Shown here piece after piece: positions 53,681 to 61,371 of a stretch of DNA of 64,000 bases. Location of the stretch: assembly GCA_001657395.1 (NCBI GenBank), contig LYSY01000002.1, forward strand, positions 124,001 through 188,000, given 5' to 3'. The notes under the pieces were generated by a model. That model was not told where the DNA came from. It saw nothing but the letters and a program-made list of their open reading frames with translations, and made no database searches. Each line of letters opens with the position of its first letter. Within the stretch, counting starts at the first letter, position 1. The stretch comes from Rhodospirillales bacterium BBD 1991-14. GTDB lineage: Bacteria > Pseudomonadota > Alphaproteobacteria > Kiloniellales > Kiloniellaceae. Both the position numbers and the translations under genes were made by a program.

Positions 53681-53797
53681 GTCCGTCATACTCGGGCTTG
53701 TCTCGGGTATCCATGGCGGCGGCGGTCCTGGACTTCTTCGGCAGGGGTTCCGGCGGGCGGTCCAATGGACCCTCGGGACAAGCCCGAGGGTGACAGC
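53681..53797. repeat. REP/BIME-like palindromic repeat, copy 3
   Basis: Left arm GTCATACTCGGGCTTGTC with TCGGGTATCCATGG, right arm CCAATGGACCCTCGGGAC with AAGCCCGAGGGTGACAG. The arms are inverted to each other, about 44 bases apart, as in copies 1 and 2. The spacers of the three copies are unrelated. Confidence 0.83.
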
Positions 53798-53866
53798 CAG
53801 AAAGAATGAGCGTCTTGCAACACTCCACACCCCCTCCCGGCTGAGGAGAGCAACACCCGGGCCCAA

Positions 53867-54157
53867 TCAGCCGGCGTAGGCCTCGATGCGCTTGGCCAGC
53901 GTGACGTCGAGTTCGGAGAGGCCGCCGCAGTCGTGGGTCGTCAGGGTGATCTCCACACGATTGTAAACGTTGAACCATTCCGGGTGATGGTTGAGTTTCT
54001 CGGCCGCCAGGGCGACCCGGTTCATGAAGCCCCAGGCCTGGTTAAAGGACTTGAACTGGAATGTCTTTTTGAGGGCATCGCGGCCCTCGACCGGGGCCCA
54101 TCCGGGCAGCACCTCCGGCAGAGAGGCCCGCTCCTCCTGGCTTAGCTTCTCGACCAT
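53867..54157 (-). CDS. 4a-hydroxytetrahydrobiopterin dehydratase (PCD/DCoH)
   Basis: A 96-residue pterin-4a-carbinolamine dehydratase that recycles pterin cofactor. The signature is intact: [20 protein letters not shown], then [38 protein letters not shown] is the helical core. The ATG at 54157 is chosen with GGGGAG upstream; a GTG at 54172 is in frame. No aromatic amino-acid hydroxylase is nearby, which is common for this family. Confidence 0.94.
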   Translation of the reverse strand: MVEKLSQEERASLPEVLPGWAPVEGRDALKKTFQFKSFNQAWGFMNRVALAAEKLNHHPEWFNVYNRVEITLTTHDCGGLSELDVTLAKRIEAYAG

Positions 54158-54272
54158 GGTCTGGCTCCCCACGAAAAAGTTGGCCGGGTTAAGGTTAATC
54201 GAAAGTGACTCTGCTTGGACTCCCGGTCAAGGCAGGCTAGGGTGGCCCCAGAGAGAGGCGATAGGAACCGTT

Positions 54273-54701
54273 ATGGCACGCTTGCACGACATCGGGCGCT
54301 ACACCACCCCGCCCGAGACCCAGCACCTGGAGGCCCTGGCCCGCGAGGCCTATGCCACCATCCCCGCGGACCTGCGCGATGCGCTGGGCAACGTGGTGAT
54401 CCATGTCCTGGATTTCCCCGACGACGAGACGTTGGAGGAGATGGATTGCGAGTCGCCTTTCGACCTGCTGGGGCTCTACCGCGGCACCAACCTGCTGACG
54501 AAGTCCTCCATGGATTCGCCGGAAGACATGGACATGATCTTCCTCTATCGCCGACCGATCCTGGACTACTGGTGCGACAGCGGCGAGGACCTGGCCGACG
54601 TGGTCAAGCATGTGCTGATCCACGAGATCGGCCACCACTTCGGCTTCTCCGACGACGACATGGAGCACATCGAGCGCTATCCCGGCGGCGCCGCGTCCTG
54701 A
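54273..54701 (+). CDS. Zincin-type metallopeptidase family protein
   Basis: A 142-residue small metallopeptidase-like protein. The zinc motif is LIHEIGHHFGFSDDDMEHIE (HExxH, with the third ligand in the following acidic turn). VIHVLDFPDDETLEEMD and DLLGLYRGTNL are family blocks. Substrate unknown. The frame is open upstream to 53991 but the ATG at 54273 matches the family start (MARLHDIGRYTTPP). Its stop is the first TGA of a 14-base tandem repeat. Confidence 0.9.
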   Translation: MARLHDIGRYTTPPETQHLEALAREAYATIPADLRDALGNVVIHVLDFPDDETLEEMDCESPFDLLGLYRGTNLLTKSSMDSPEDMDMIFLYRRPILDYWCDSGEDLADVVKHVLIHEIGHHFGFSDDDMEHIERYPGGAAS

Positions 54702-54765
54702 CCGCCAGCTCCTGACCGACGGCTCCTGACAGCCGGCTCCTGACAGCCGGCTCCTGACAGCCGGT
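54696..54765. repeat. 14-bp tandem repeat over a stop codon
   Basis: Five units of TCCTGACAGCCGGC-type sequence (54696, 54710, 54724, 54738, 54752) plus a decayed sixth. The first contains the stop codon of the zincin gene, and each unit repeats that TCC-TGA context. Confidence 0.93.
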
Positions 54766-54780
54766 TCCCGACAAACAGCC

Positions 54781-54814
54781 AAACGGCCCGCCTGACGGAC
54801 GGGCCGTTTTCCTT
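54781..54814 (+). terminator. Terminator after the zincin gene
   Basis: A perfect 10-bp stem, AAACGGCCCG / CGGGCCGTTT, with a 9-base loop and a TTTTCCTTT tail. A C-rich/G-rich intergenic stretch of REP-like character follows (about 54858-54942). Confidence 0.88.
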
Positions 54815-54980
54815 TGCAGGGGTGACGCGCGCCCTGTTTTAGGCGAGCGGAAAAGACCCCCCTCCCCGGACCTCTCGTCGAGACGGGGAGAGGGAAGGAC
54901 CCGCCCCTGGTGAAAATCGGGCGGGAGGGTGAGGGGGAGAGCGCGGATTGCAGGGTCCCCGCGGTCCTCACCCGTTTGGA

Positions 54981-56636
54981 TCAGCTCTCCGCTGCGACGA
55001 ACCCCAGGGCCTGCTGCGCCGTGCGCTTGCTGTGCTTGCGTTTCAGGGGTTCGTGCAGGAAGCGGTTCACCGCCGCCAGCATGTCCGCCGCCCAGGGCGC
55101 CGCCGGATCGGCGGTGATCTCCTCCTTGGCCGCCGAGAGCAGCTTCACCAGGTGGACCGAGACGATGTACTCCGGCTGCGCATGGTCGAAGAGGGCGCGC
55201 ATTTCGCGCTCGAAGAAGGCGTCCGGATCGTCGACCTGCCAGCGTCCGGCATCGTAGCTGCGGTCGACGTAGGCCGCGTTGCGGCCGATGAAGCAGCCGA
55301 TCTGCAGCAGCCCCTGCGGCCAGAGCCGGGGATGGCGGCTGCAGAGCACCCGCACAGCGTTGCTGAAAGTTATCGCGTGGGTGAAATCCAGCCAGCCGAC
55401 GTTGTGGGAGACGCCCCGGTCGGTGGCATCGGCGACCGGCAGGTCGAACTGCAGGAAGTCAGCCGAGGCGGCCCCCACCAGCGCGTCGTACAAGGCCTTG
55501 CGGTTGCCCGAGGAGCGCAGGATGCGCTGCATCACCTTGGGCACGGAAAGCCGGCGCAGGTCCTCCGCCGTGACCGCTTCGCCGCCTTTCCCATCCCAGG
55601 CCGACAGCGCCTCGCCGTAGGCGCGGAACTCAGGGATCAGGTCTTCGCGCGTCGCATAGACCAGGGAGCGCACGAGATTGCAGAGCAGCGGCTCGGCGCT
55701 GGCCGGGCCCAGGCGGTCGATGAACTGGCCGGTCTTGTAGACGTAGATCGCGGCATGGCCGAAGTCCTGGTAGTGGGCCAGGGCGGCTTCGGCCAGCGGC
55801 GCCTCCAGGTCGCGGAAACCGAGCCCCTTGTCGAGGGCGCCGCGCAGCAGCGCGATGGCCGCCGCCTCGTCCTCCGCCTCGATGGCGGCAACGAGAGACG
55901 CCGGGTCGTAGGGCCGGCTCTCCGTCGGGAAGGGATAGCTGGGCTCGCGCAGAGAGTCCCAGGCCAGGTGGCCGACGACCTCCAAGAGCGGCACCAGGCG
56001 CTCCGGCTCGCTGGCGGCCAGATCGTCGCGCAGAGCCAGCCAGTCGGGCGCGGCAGCGTGGGCATGGGTGGTGCCGAACTCGAAGCGGTCGGCGGTCCAG
56101 TCCAGCGCACCGCGCAGCCCGTCCAGCGGGTCCGCCTTGGCCTGCTGCAGGCGCGACAGCTCGCGCGCCATGCGGTCGTATTCGTGGCGCCTGAAGGAAC
56201 GGCGCAGACTCTCCAGTGCCGCGGCCCGGCGTTCCTCCAGCGGCGGATCGCTGAGGTCGAGCCAGACTTCTCCGTCAACGATCTCCACCGGGTAGCGCCG
56301 CAATTTGTCGCCGCCCACCAGGGTCTCGCCGCCCTCCAGATCGAATTTCCAGTTGTGCCAGTTGCAGGTGAGGATGCAGCCCCCGCCGTCCGCACCTTGG
56401 GTAAGCTTGCCTTCCATCAGGGGAAAGCCCTCGTGCGGGCAGCGGTTGTTGCAGGCGTAGACACCGCTTTCGCCGGCGAAGACGGCGATCTGCTTGCTGC
56501 CGGTCTTCAGCAGATGCCGGCCCTTGGCCTGCAGCTCCGCAAGCGTGCCGACCCTGATGCGGTTGCCGGGCGCGGCTTCATGCGCGGGCTTGCTTCGATC
56601 TTCGGTCGCGGGGGTGTCGGCAGCGAGCGCGCACAT
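54981..56636 (-). CDS. Rieske [2Fe-2S] domain protein with large helical domain
   Basis: A 551-residue protein. The N-terminal Rieske domain (residues 25-130) has both ligand boxes: CNNRCPHEGFPL and LTCNWHNWKFDLEGG. The remaining 420 residues are helical, with no motif I can name (blocks LDFTHAITFSNAVRVLC and QIGCFIGRNAAYVDRSYD). It is not a typical ring-hydroxylating oxygenase alpha subunit, as no catalytic His-His-Asp pattern is visible. CAGGAGA precedes the ATG. It is divergent from a SufR-like regulator, and an inverted repeat lies between them. Confidence 0.85.
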   Translation of the reverse strand: MCALAADTPATEDRSKPAHEAAPGNRIRVGTLAELQAKGRHLLKTGSKQIAVFAGESGVYACNNRCPHEGFPLMEGKLTQGADGGGCILTCNWHNWKFDLEGGETLVGGDKLRRYPVEIVDGEVWLDLSDPPLEERRAAALESLRRSFRRHEYDRMARELSRLQQAKADPLDGLRGALDWTADRFEFGTTHAHAAAPDWLALRDDLAASEPERLVPLLEVVGHLAWDSLREPSYPFPTESRPYDPASLVAAIEAEDEAAAIALLRGALDKGLGFRDLEAPLAEAALAHYQDFGHAAIYVYKTGQFIDRLGPASAEPLLCNLVRSLVYATREDLIPEFRAYGEALSAWDGKGGEAVTAEDLRRLSVPKVMQRILRSSGNRKALYDALVGAASADFLQFDLPVADATDRGVSHNVGWLDFTHAITFSNAVRVLCSRHPRLWPQGLLQIGCFIGRNAAYVDRSYDAGRWQVDDPDAFFEREMRALFDHAQPEYIVSVHLVKLLSAAKEEITADPAAPWAADMLAAVNRFLHEPLKRKHSKRTAQQALGFVAAES

Positions 56637-56677
56637 CGGGGCAGTCTCCTGAGTCTCGGTGGGCCGATATTCAAAAG

Positions 56678-56730
56678 GTTTTTCTTGAGAAATACTCTAG
56701 GCGCCGCCCTTGCCTTTCTCAAGAAAAAAC
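56678..56730. promoter_or_regulatory. Inverted repeat between Rieske and SufR-like genes
   Basis: GTTTTTCTTGAGAAA (56678-56692) and TTTCTCAAGAAAAAAC (56715-56730) are near-perfect inverted arms around 22 bases. On the minus strand, TTGAGA and TAGAGT spaced by 17 bases form a candidate promoter for the Rieske gene overlapping the repeat, so binding could block transcription. Confidence 0.72.
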
Positions 56731-56744
56731 TTTAGGTAATTGCC

Positions 56745-57437
56745 ATGCCAAAAACCGCGGCCAAATCCAAGACCGGGTCCAAACCCAAAACTGGGTCCAA
56801 ACCCAAAACCGGCAACAAACGCAGCCGGCGCGCCATCATCGACGCGCTGAAGCACAACGGCCCGCAGGACGCCGCCCGCCTGGCCGAGGGGCTCGGCATC
56901 TCCGCCATGGCCGTGCGCCAGCATCTCTACGAGCTGGAGGCCGAAGGTCTTGTGGACCACGCCGCCGAGGCGCGGCCGCTCGGACGCCCGGCGAAGCTCT
57001 GGGCGCTGACCCCTGCGGCCGACCGCTTCTTTCCCGACGGCCATGCGGAGCTGACCCTCGGCCTGATCGACTCCATGAAGCAGGCCTTCGGCGCCGAGGG
57101 CCTGGAGAAGCTGCTGGCAGTACGCGCGAAGGAGCAGGTCGCCGCCTACGGCGCGCGCATCGACCGTCAGCGCAGCCTTGCGGGAAAGCTGCGCGCCCTG
57201 GCCGAGATCCGCAGCGAGGAAGGCTATATGGCCGCGGTCGAGAAAACCGCGGAGGGCTACCTTTTCATCGAGAACCACTGCCCCGTCTGCTCGGCGGCCG
57301 CGGCCTGTGCCGGGCTCTGCAAGTCGGAGCTGGAGGTCTTCCGCGCGGCCCTGGGCGACGGGGTGACGGTCGAGCGCACCGACCACATCCTCGCCGGCGC
57401 CCGCCGCTGCGCCTACCGCGTCACACGGCGCGGCTGA
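56745..57437 (+). CDS. SufR-like Fe-S transcriptional regulator
   Basis: A 230-residue DeoR/MarR-like winged-helix regulator. The HTH is NGPQDAARLAEGLGISAMAV, then RQHLYELEAEGLV. The C-terminal part carries the SufR-type cysteine cluster ENHCPVCSAAAACAGLCKSE, followed by ILAGARRCAYRV. Such a set binds a [4Fe-4S] cluster that senses Fe-S status or oxidants. The N-terminus has a (SKPKTG) repeat from an 18-base unit. It is divergent from the Rieske gene, its likely target. Confidence 0.88.
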   Translation: MPKTAAKSKTGSKPKTGSKPKTGNKRSRRAIIDALKHNGPQDAARLAEGLGISAMAVRQHLYELEAEGLVDHAAEARPLGRPAKLWALTPAADRFFPDGHAELTLGLIDSMKQAFGAEGLEKLLAVRAKEQVAAYGARIDRQRSLAGKLRALAEIRSEEGYMAAVEKTAEGYLFIENHCPVCSAAAACAGLCKSELEVFRAALGDGVTVERTDHILAGARRCAYRVTRRG

Positions 57438-57459
57438 AGACGCGGCTGGAGGCGCGGTT

Positions 57460-58104
57460 TCAGACCAGCTTGCCGACCCGCTTGCGCAGCTCCGGCAGCA
57501 GGTCGCTTTCGAACCAGGGGTTCTTTTTCAGCCAGGCGGTGTTGCGCCAGCTCGGGTGCGGCAGGGGCAGGAATTCCGGCAGGTAGTCGCGCCAGTGGCG
57601 CACTGTCTCCGTCAGCGTCTTCTGCCGCCGCCTGCCGAGGTACTGGGTCTGGGCGTACATGCCGACCAGCAGCGTCAGCTCCACATCCGGCAGGGCCGCG
57701 CGCAGCGGCGGATGCCAGAGCGGCGCGCACTCCGGGCGCGGCGGCTTGTCGCCGCCCTTGGCATCGACGCCGGGGTAGCAGAAGCCCATGGGCACGATGG
57801 CGACGCGTGTGGCGTCGTAGAAGACCTCCTCCTCCATCGCCAGCCAGTCGCGCAGGCGCAGGCCCGAACGGTCGTTCCAGGGAATGCCGCTTTCGTGCAC
57901 CCGCGTGCCCGGCGCCTGGCCGATGATCATCAGCCGCGCCGCCGGTTCCGCCCGCAGCACCGGTCGCGGACCCAGCGGCAGATGCGCGGCGCAGACGCGG
58001 CAGGCGCGCGCCGCCGCGACGATCTCCGCCAGGCCGGCGTCTGCATCGAAGACCGGCGGCGCTGGGGCCTTCCCCGAGGTCTTGGTTTTTGTCTTACCAG
58101 CCAT
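57460..58104 (-). CDS. Uracil-DNA-glycosylase family protein
   Basis: A 214-residue protein of the UDG superfamily. The catalytic block is MIIGQAPGTRVHESGIPWND, then RSGLRLRDWLAM. The late block is LPLPHPSWRNTAWLKKNPWF. A Cys pair near the N-terminus (ACRVCAAH) is not a full Fe-S set. It belongs to the less studied bacterial group near YqfH/family 4-type proteins, so true uracil excision is not assured. It overlaps the end of the sirtuin gene by 11 bases, so both are likely co-transcribed. Confidence 0.87.
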   Translation of the reverse strand: MAGKTKTKTSGKAPAPPVFDADAGLAEIVAAARACRVCAAHLPLGPRPVLRAEPAARLMIIGQAPGTRVHESGIPWNDRSGLRLRDWLAMEEEVFYDATRVAIVPMGFCYPGVDAKGGDKPPRPECAPLWHPPLRAALPDVELTLLVGMYAQTQYLGRRRQKTLTETVRHWRDYLPEFLPLPHPSWRNTAWLKKNPWFESDLLPELRKRVGKLV

Positions 58105-58816
58105 CTTTCAGGATCCGCTCGACAAAGGCCGGCACGACCTCGGTCGCCGGCCCGTAGTGGGCCTCATCGAACAGCGGATGCCCTTCGGAGGGTTCCAGGT
58201 TCAGTTCCACCGTGTGCGCCCGCCCGTTGCTTCGCGCCTCCGCCACGAAGCCGGAGGCCGGGTAGACGTTGCCGGAGGTGCCGATCGATACGAAGAGGTC
58301 GCAGACACCCAGCGCGTCGTAGATGCGTTCCATTTCCATCGGCATCTCGCCGAACCAGACCACGTTCACCCTGAGGGTGCCGGCGGTGCCGCAGGCGGGA
58401 CAGAGGCTGGCCAGTGTCATCGGCTCGTGCCAGGGACTGACGGCGCCGCAGGCCAGGCAGCGGGCTTTCAGCAGCTCGCCGTGCATGTGGATCAGCCCCT
58501 TGGAGCCGGCGCGCTCGTGCAGATCGTCGATGTTCTGGGTCACAAGAAGCATCTCGCCCGGCCAGTCCCGCTCCAGGCGGGCCAGGGCCTCGTGCGCGGC
58601 GTTCGGCACCACGGTCTGCGCCAGCAGACCGGCCCGGCGGTGATTGTAGAAGGCGTGTACCCGCTCCGGATTGCGGGCGAAGGCCTCCGGCGTGGCGACG
58701 TCCTCGATGCGCACCTGGGCCCAGATGCCGTCGGGGTCGCGGAAGGTGTCGAGGCCCGACTCCTTGGAGATGCCCGCCCCCGTTAGGATAACAATCCGCC
58801 GCTCTTCCATCTCCAA
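58094..58816 (-). CDS. cobB: NAD-dependent protein deacylase, sirtuin (CobB)
   Basis: A 240-residue sirtuin. The NAD motif is VILTGAGISKESGLDTFRD, the active-site block is TQNIDDLHERAGS, and HMHGEL holds the catalytic His. A zinc site is formed by CLACG and CPACG. Tyr and Arg in FYNHRRA indicate a class III-type pocket, so desuccinylation is possible beside deacetylation. Two Met codons at the start (58816, 58810) are close. The nuclease-fold UDG gene follows with overlap. Confidence 0.95.
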   Translation of the reverse strand: MEMEERRIVILTGAGISKESGLDTFRDPDGIWAQVRIEDVATPEAFARNPERVHAFYNHRRAGLLAQTVVPNAAHEALARLERDWPGEMLLVTQNIDDLHERAGSKGLIHMHGELLKARCLACGAVSPWHEPMTLASLCPACGTAGTLRVNVVWFGEMPMEMERIYDALGVCDLFVSIGTSGNVYPASGFVAEARSNGRAHTVELNLEPSEGHPLFDEAHYGPATEVVPAFVERILKDGW

Positions 58817-58930
58817 CCTCAGCCCCGGGTCAAACGCCTGTCCGGGAGCCCCGAGTGCGGCGATTCCTTGCGGACACGATCCGCGGATGATAGATCACAA
58901 CGGCCCGCAGGGGGCATCACCAATTCGTTT

Positions 58931-59497
58931 GTGACATCTTTAGATAGAATTCGCGTCCTGATCGTCTGCACGGGGAACATCTGCCGTTCGCCGACGGCGG
59001 AGGCGTTGCTGCGACACCATCTGGCGCAGGCCGGCCTCGATGACCGCGTTCATCTCGATTCCGCAGGGTTGGACGACTATCACGTCGGCGAAGCGCCATC
59101 GCACGAGGCCGTCGTCTGCGCCGCCGCGCGCGGCTATGACATCGGCGCGCTGCGGGCGCGGGCGTTGACGATCAGGGACTTTCACGACTTCGACCTGATC
59201 CTGGCCATGGACCGGGGCCATCTGCGCAGGCTGCAGCGGCTCTGCCCGGCAGGGGCGGGCTGCCGCCTCGGCCTGTTCCTCGACGTGCGGGCACAGGGCG
59301 GCCCAGGGGGCGGCCCAGGGGGCGGCCCAGAGACCGGCGAAGTCGCCGATCCCTACTACGGAACCCTGGCCGACTACGAAGTCATGCTGGACTTGATCGA
59401 GGCCGCGACGCCACTCTGGGTCGAGGCGTTCAAACGAAACGCTTCGGCCAAACAGAACGATCCGGCAGGCGATGGATTCCCCCTCGGGCGCAGCTAG
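58931..59497 (+). CDS. Low-molecular-weight protein tyrosine phosphatase
   Basis: A 188-residue LMW-PTP. The P-loop VCTGNICRSPTAEALLRHH has the catalytic Cys and Arg, and DPYYGTLADYEVML supplies the general acid Asp. A Gly/Pro insert between them (GGPGGGPGGGPETGE) comes from a 12-base repeat and is not usual in the family. The GTG start at 58931 is uncertain. It overlaps the kinase-fold gene by 26 bases, a pairing that matches protein-deglycation modules, where the phosphatase acts on ribulosamine 5-phosphate. Confidence 0.9.
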   Translation: MTSLDRIRVLIVCTGNICRSPTAEALLRHHLAQAGLDDRVHLDSAGLDDYHVGEAPSHEAVVCAAARGYDIGALRARALTIRDFHDFDLILAMDRGHLRRLQRLCPAGAGCRLGLFLDVRAQGGPGGGPGGGPETGEVADPYYGTLADYEVMLDLIEAATPLWVEAFKRNASAKQNDPAGDGFPLGRS

Positions 59498-60356
59498 CCC
59501 CTCTCCCGACCTCTCCCTCGAAGACCGCATCGCGGCGCTCACCGGCAGCCGCGTGACGGCGCTGACCCCGCTGCTGGGCGGCTGCGTGGCGGAGGTCCTG
59601 CGGGTTGACCTGGAGAACGCCGCGCCGATGGTTGCAAAGGTCGCCGCCGAGGGCGGCCTCGCCGTCGAGGGCTTCATGCTCGGCTACCTGGCCGAGCGCA
59701 GCGCCCTGCCCGTACCGCGGACGCACGAAGTCTCCGAAACCCTTCTGCTGATGGACTTCGTCGAGAATGATGGCGCCGGCGATCCGCTCGCCGCGGAGGA
59801 GCACGCAGCCGACTGCCTTGCCGCCCTCCACGCCGTCACCGCCCCCGCCTTCGGTTTCGAGCGCGACACGGTCATCGGCGCGCTGCCCCAGCCCAACCCC
59901 TGGACCGAGAACTGGTGCGACTTCTACCGCGACCAGCGCCTGCTCGCCATGGGCCGCATCGCGATGGACTCCGGGCGCCTGCCCCTGGAGACCTTCCGGC
60001 GGCTGGAGGCCTTCTGCGGCAGGCTGGAGCGCTTCATCGAGCAGCCGCCGCGGCCGGGTCTGGTGCACGGCGACGTCTGGGCCGGCAACGTCCTCTTCAA
60101 AAGCGGCCGGGTCGCCGCCTTCATCGACCCAGCACTCTACTTCGCCGATCCCGAGGTGGAGATCGCCTACATCGAGTGGCTGTCCACCTTCGGGCCGGCC
60201 TTCCACCGGCGTTACCAGGCCCAGCGCCCGATGCGGCCCGGCTATCGCGAAGCCCGGCGCGACATCTACAACCTCTTTCCTACGCTCGTTCACACGCAGA
60301 TCTGTGGACCCCCCTATGCGCAAATGGTGGGAGACATCCTGAAGCGCTACGGCTAG
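59472..60356 (+). CDS. Fructosamine/ribulosamine-3-kinase family protein
   Basis: A 294-residue aminoglycoside-phosphotransferase-fold kinase. The nucleotide-binding part is LLGGCVAEVLRVDLENAAPM, and LVHGDVWAGNVLFKSG holds the catalytic Asp and Asn. AFIDPALYFADPEVEIAYIE completes the metal site and matches fructosamine-3-kinases. The family removes sugar adducts from proteins; bacterial forms prefer ribulosamine. Start is inside the end of the phosphatase gene, so translation may be coupled. The DMT transporter follows 8 bases later. Confidence 0.92.
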   Translation: MDSPSGAASPSPDLSLEDRIAALTGSRVTALTPLLGGCVAEVLRVDLENAAPMVAKVAAEGGLAVEGFMLGYLAERSALPVPRTHEVSETLLLMDFVENDGAGDPLAAEEHAADCLAALHAVTAPAFGFERDTVIGALPQPNPWTENWCDFYRDQRLLAMGRIAMDSGRLPLETFRRLEAFCGRLERFIEQPPRPGLVHGDVWAGNVLFKSGRVAAFIDPALYFADPEVEIAYIEWLSTFGPAFHRRYQAQRPMRPGYREARRDIYNLFPTLVHTQICGPPYAQMVGDILKRYG

Positions 60357-60364
60357 ACAGGGGT

Positions 60365-61294
60365 ATGAGCCAGGGTGCAGCACAGCCCGCGGCCGGCGAT
60401 CGGGTCGGTTTCGGCATTGCCTGCGCCGTCATCGGCCTGTTCGGCATGGCGGTGATGGATGCCTGTGCCAAGTTCCTGGGCGCGGGCTATGCCATCAGCC
60501 AGATCATCCTGGCGCGCAACGCCATCGGCCTCCTTACCATCCTGGCCTTTGTGCTGGTCGCCGGCGGCGGTCTCGCCAGCCTGAGGCCAAAGCGCCCGTC
60601 GCTGCTGATCGCCCGCTCCGCCGCCAACCTGGGCGCCGCCTTCCTGTTCTTCACAGGGCTGCGCTACCTGCCGCTGGCCGACGCCTTTGCCATCGCCTTT
60701 GCCGCACCGCTGTTCATCACCGCGCTGTCTGTGCCGGTGCTGGGCGAGCATGTCGGCATCCGGCGCTGGGCAGCCGTCGTTTTCGGCTTCATCGGCGTGC
60801 TGGTGGTCGTTCAGCCGGGCACCGCCACCTTCCGCGTCGAGGCGCTGCTGCCCCTGGGCGCGGCGCTGAGCTACGCCATCGCCATGCTGATCGGGCGCAA
60901 ACAGACCAAGTACCTCACCACCTCGGCGATCCTCTTCTGGCCCAGCCTGATCGCCGTCGGCGTGACCGCGCTGATGATGCCGGTCCAGTGGCAGACACCA
61001 AGTCTGCCGGACTTCGGGCTCTTCGTGTTCATGGGTGTGATCGGGACCGCAGGGATGATGCTGATCACCCAGGGCTACCGCTTCGCCCCTGCAGCGGTCA
61101 TTGCGCCCTTCGACTATTCGGTTCTGCTCTGGGGCGTCATTTTCGGCTGGGTGATCTGGCGCGACGTGCCCGGCCCCAATGTCTGGATCGGCTCGGCCAT
61201 TCTGATCGCCAGCGGCCTCTACATCCTGCACCGCGAGACCCGCAAGCCCAAGCCGGTGCAGCCGTCGGCAGGACCGCTGGGTCCCACCTCCTGA
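60365..61294 (+). CDS. DMT-family (EamA) transporter
   Basis: A 309-residue inner-membrane protein with about ten helices in two EamA halves. The N-terminal half includes ILARNAIGLLTILAFV, and the second half has ALSYAIAMLIGRK, then TAGMMLITQGYRFAPAAVIA and FDYSVLLWGVIFGWV. The family exports small metabolites. The ATG at 60365 is eight bases past the kinase stop, so it may be co-transcribed with the deglycation pair and could export a breakdown product; that is inference. Confidence 0.92.
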   Translation: MSQGAAQPAAGDRVGFGIACAVIGLFGMAVMDACAKFLGAGYAISQIILARNAIGLLTILAFVLVAGGGLASLRPKRPSLLIARSAANLGAAFLFFTGLRYLPLADAFAIAFAAPLFITALSVPVLGEHVGIRRWAAVVFGFIGVLVVVQPGTATFRVEALLPLGAALSYAIAMLIGRKQTKYLTTSAILFWPSLIAVGVTALMMPVQWQTPSLPDFGLFVFMGVIGTAGMMLITQGYRFAPAAVIAPFDYSVLLWGVIFGWVIWRDVPGPNVWIGSAILIASGLYILHRETRKPKPVQPSAGPLGPTS

Positions 61295-61323
61295 AGCGCT
61301 GGGTATCAAGCGAATCCGGCAGT

Positions 61324-61347
61324 GCCGGGACGGAAACCCGCCCCGGC
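61324..61347. terminator. Weak hairpin between convergent genes
   Basis: GCCGGG and CCCGGC pair around a 12-base interior with a small second stem (CGG/CCG). It lies between the stops of the DMT and RTX genes and lacks a T-tract. Confidence 0.35.
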
Positions 61348-61371
61348 GCCTGCCATTCACTACGGTAAGCG

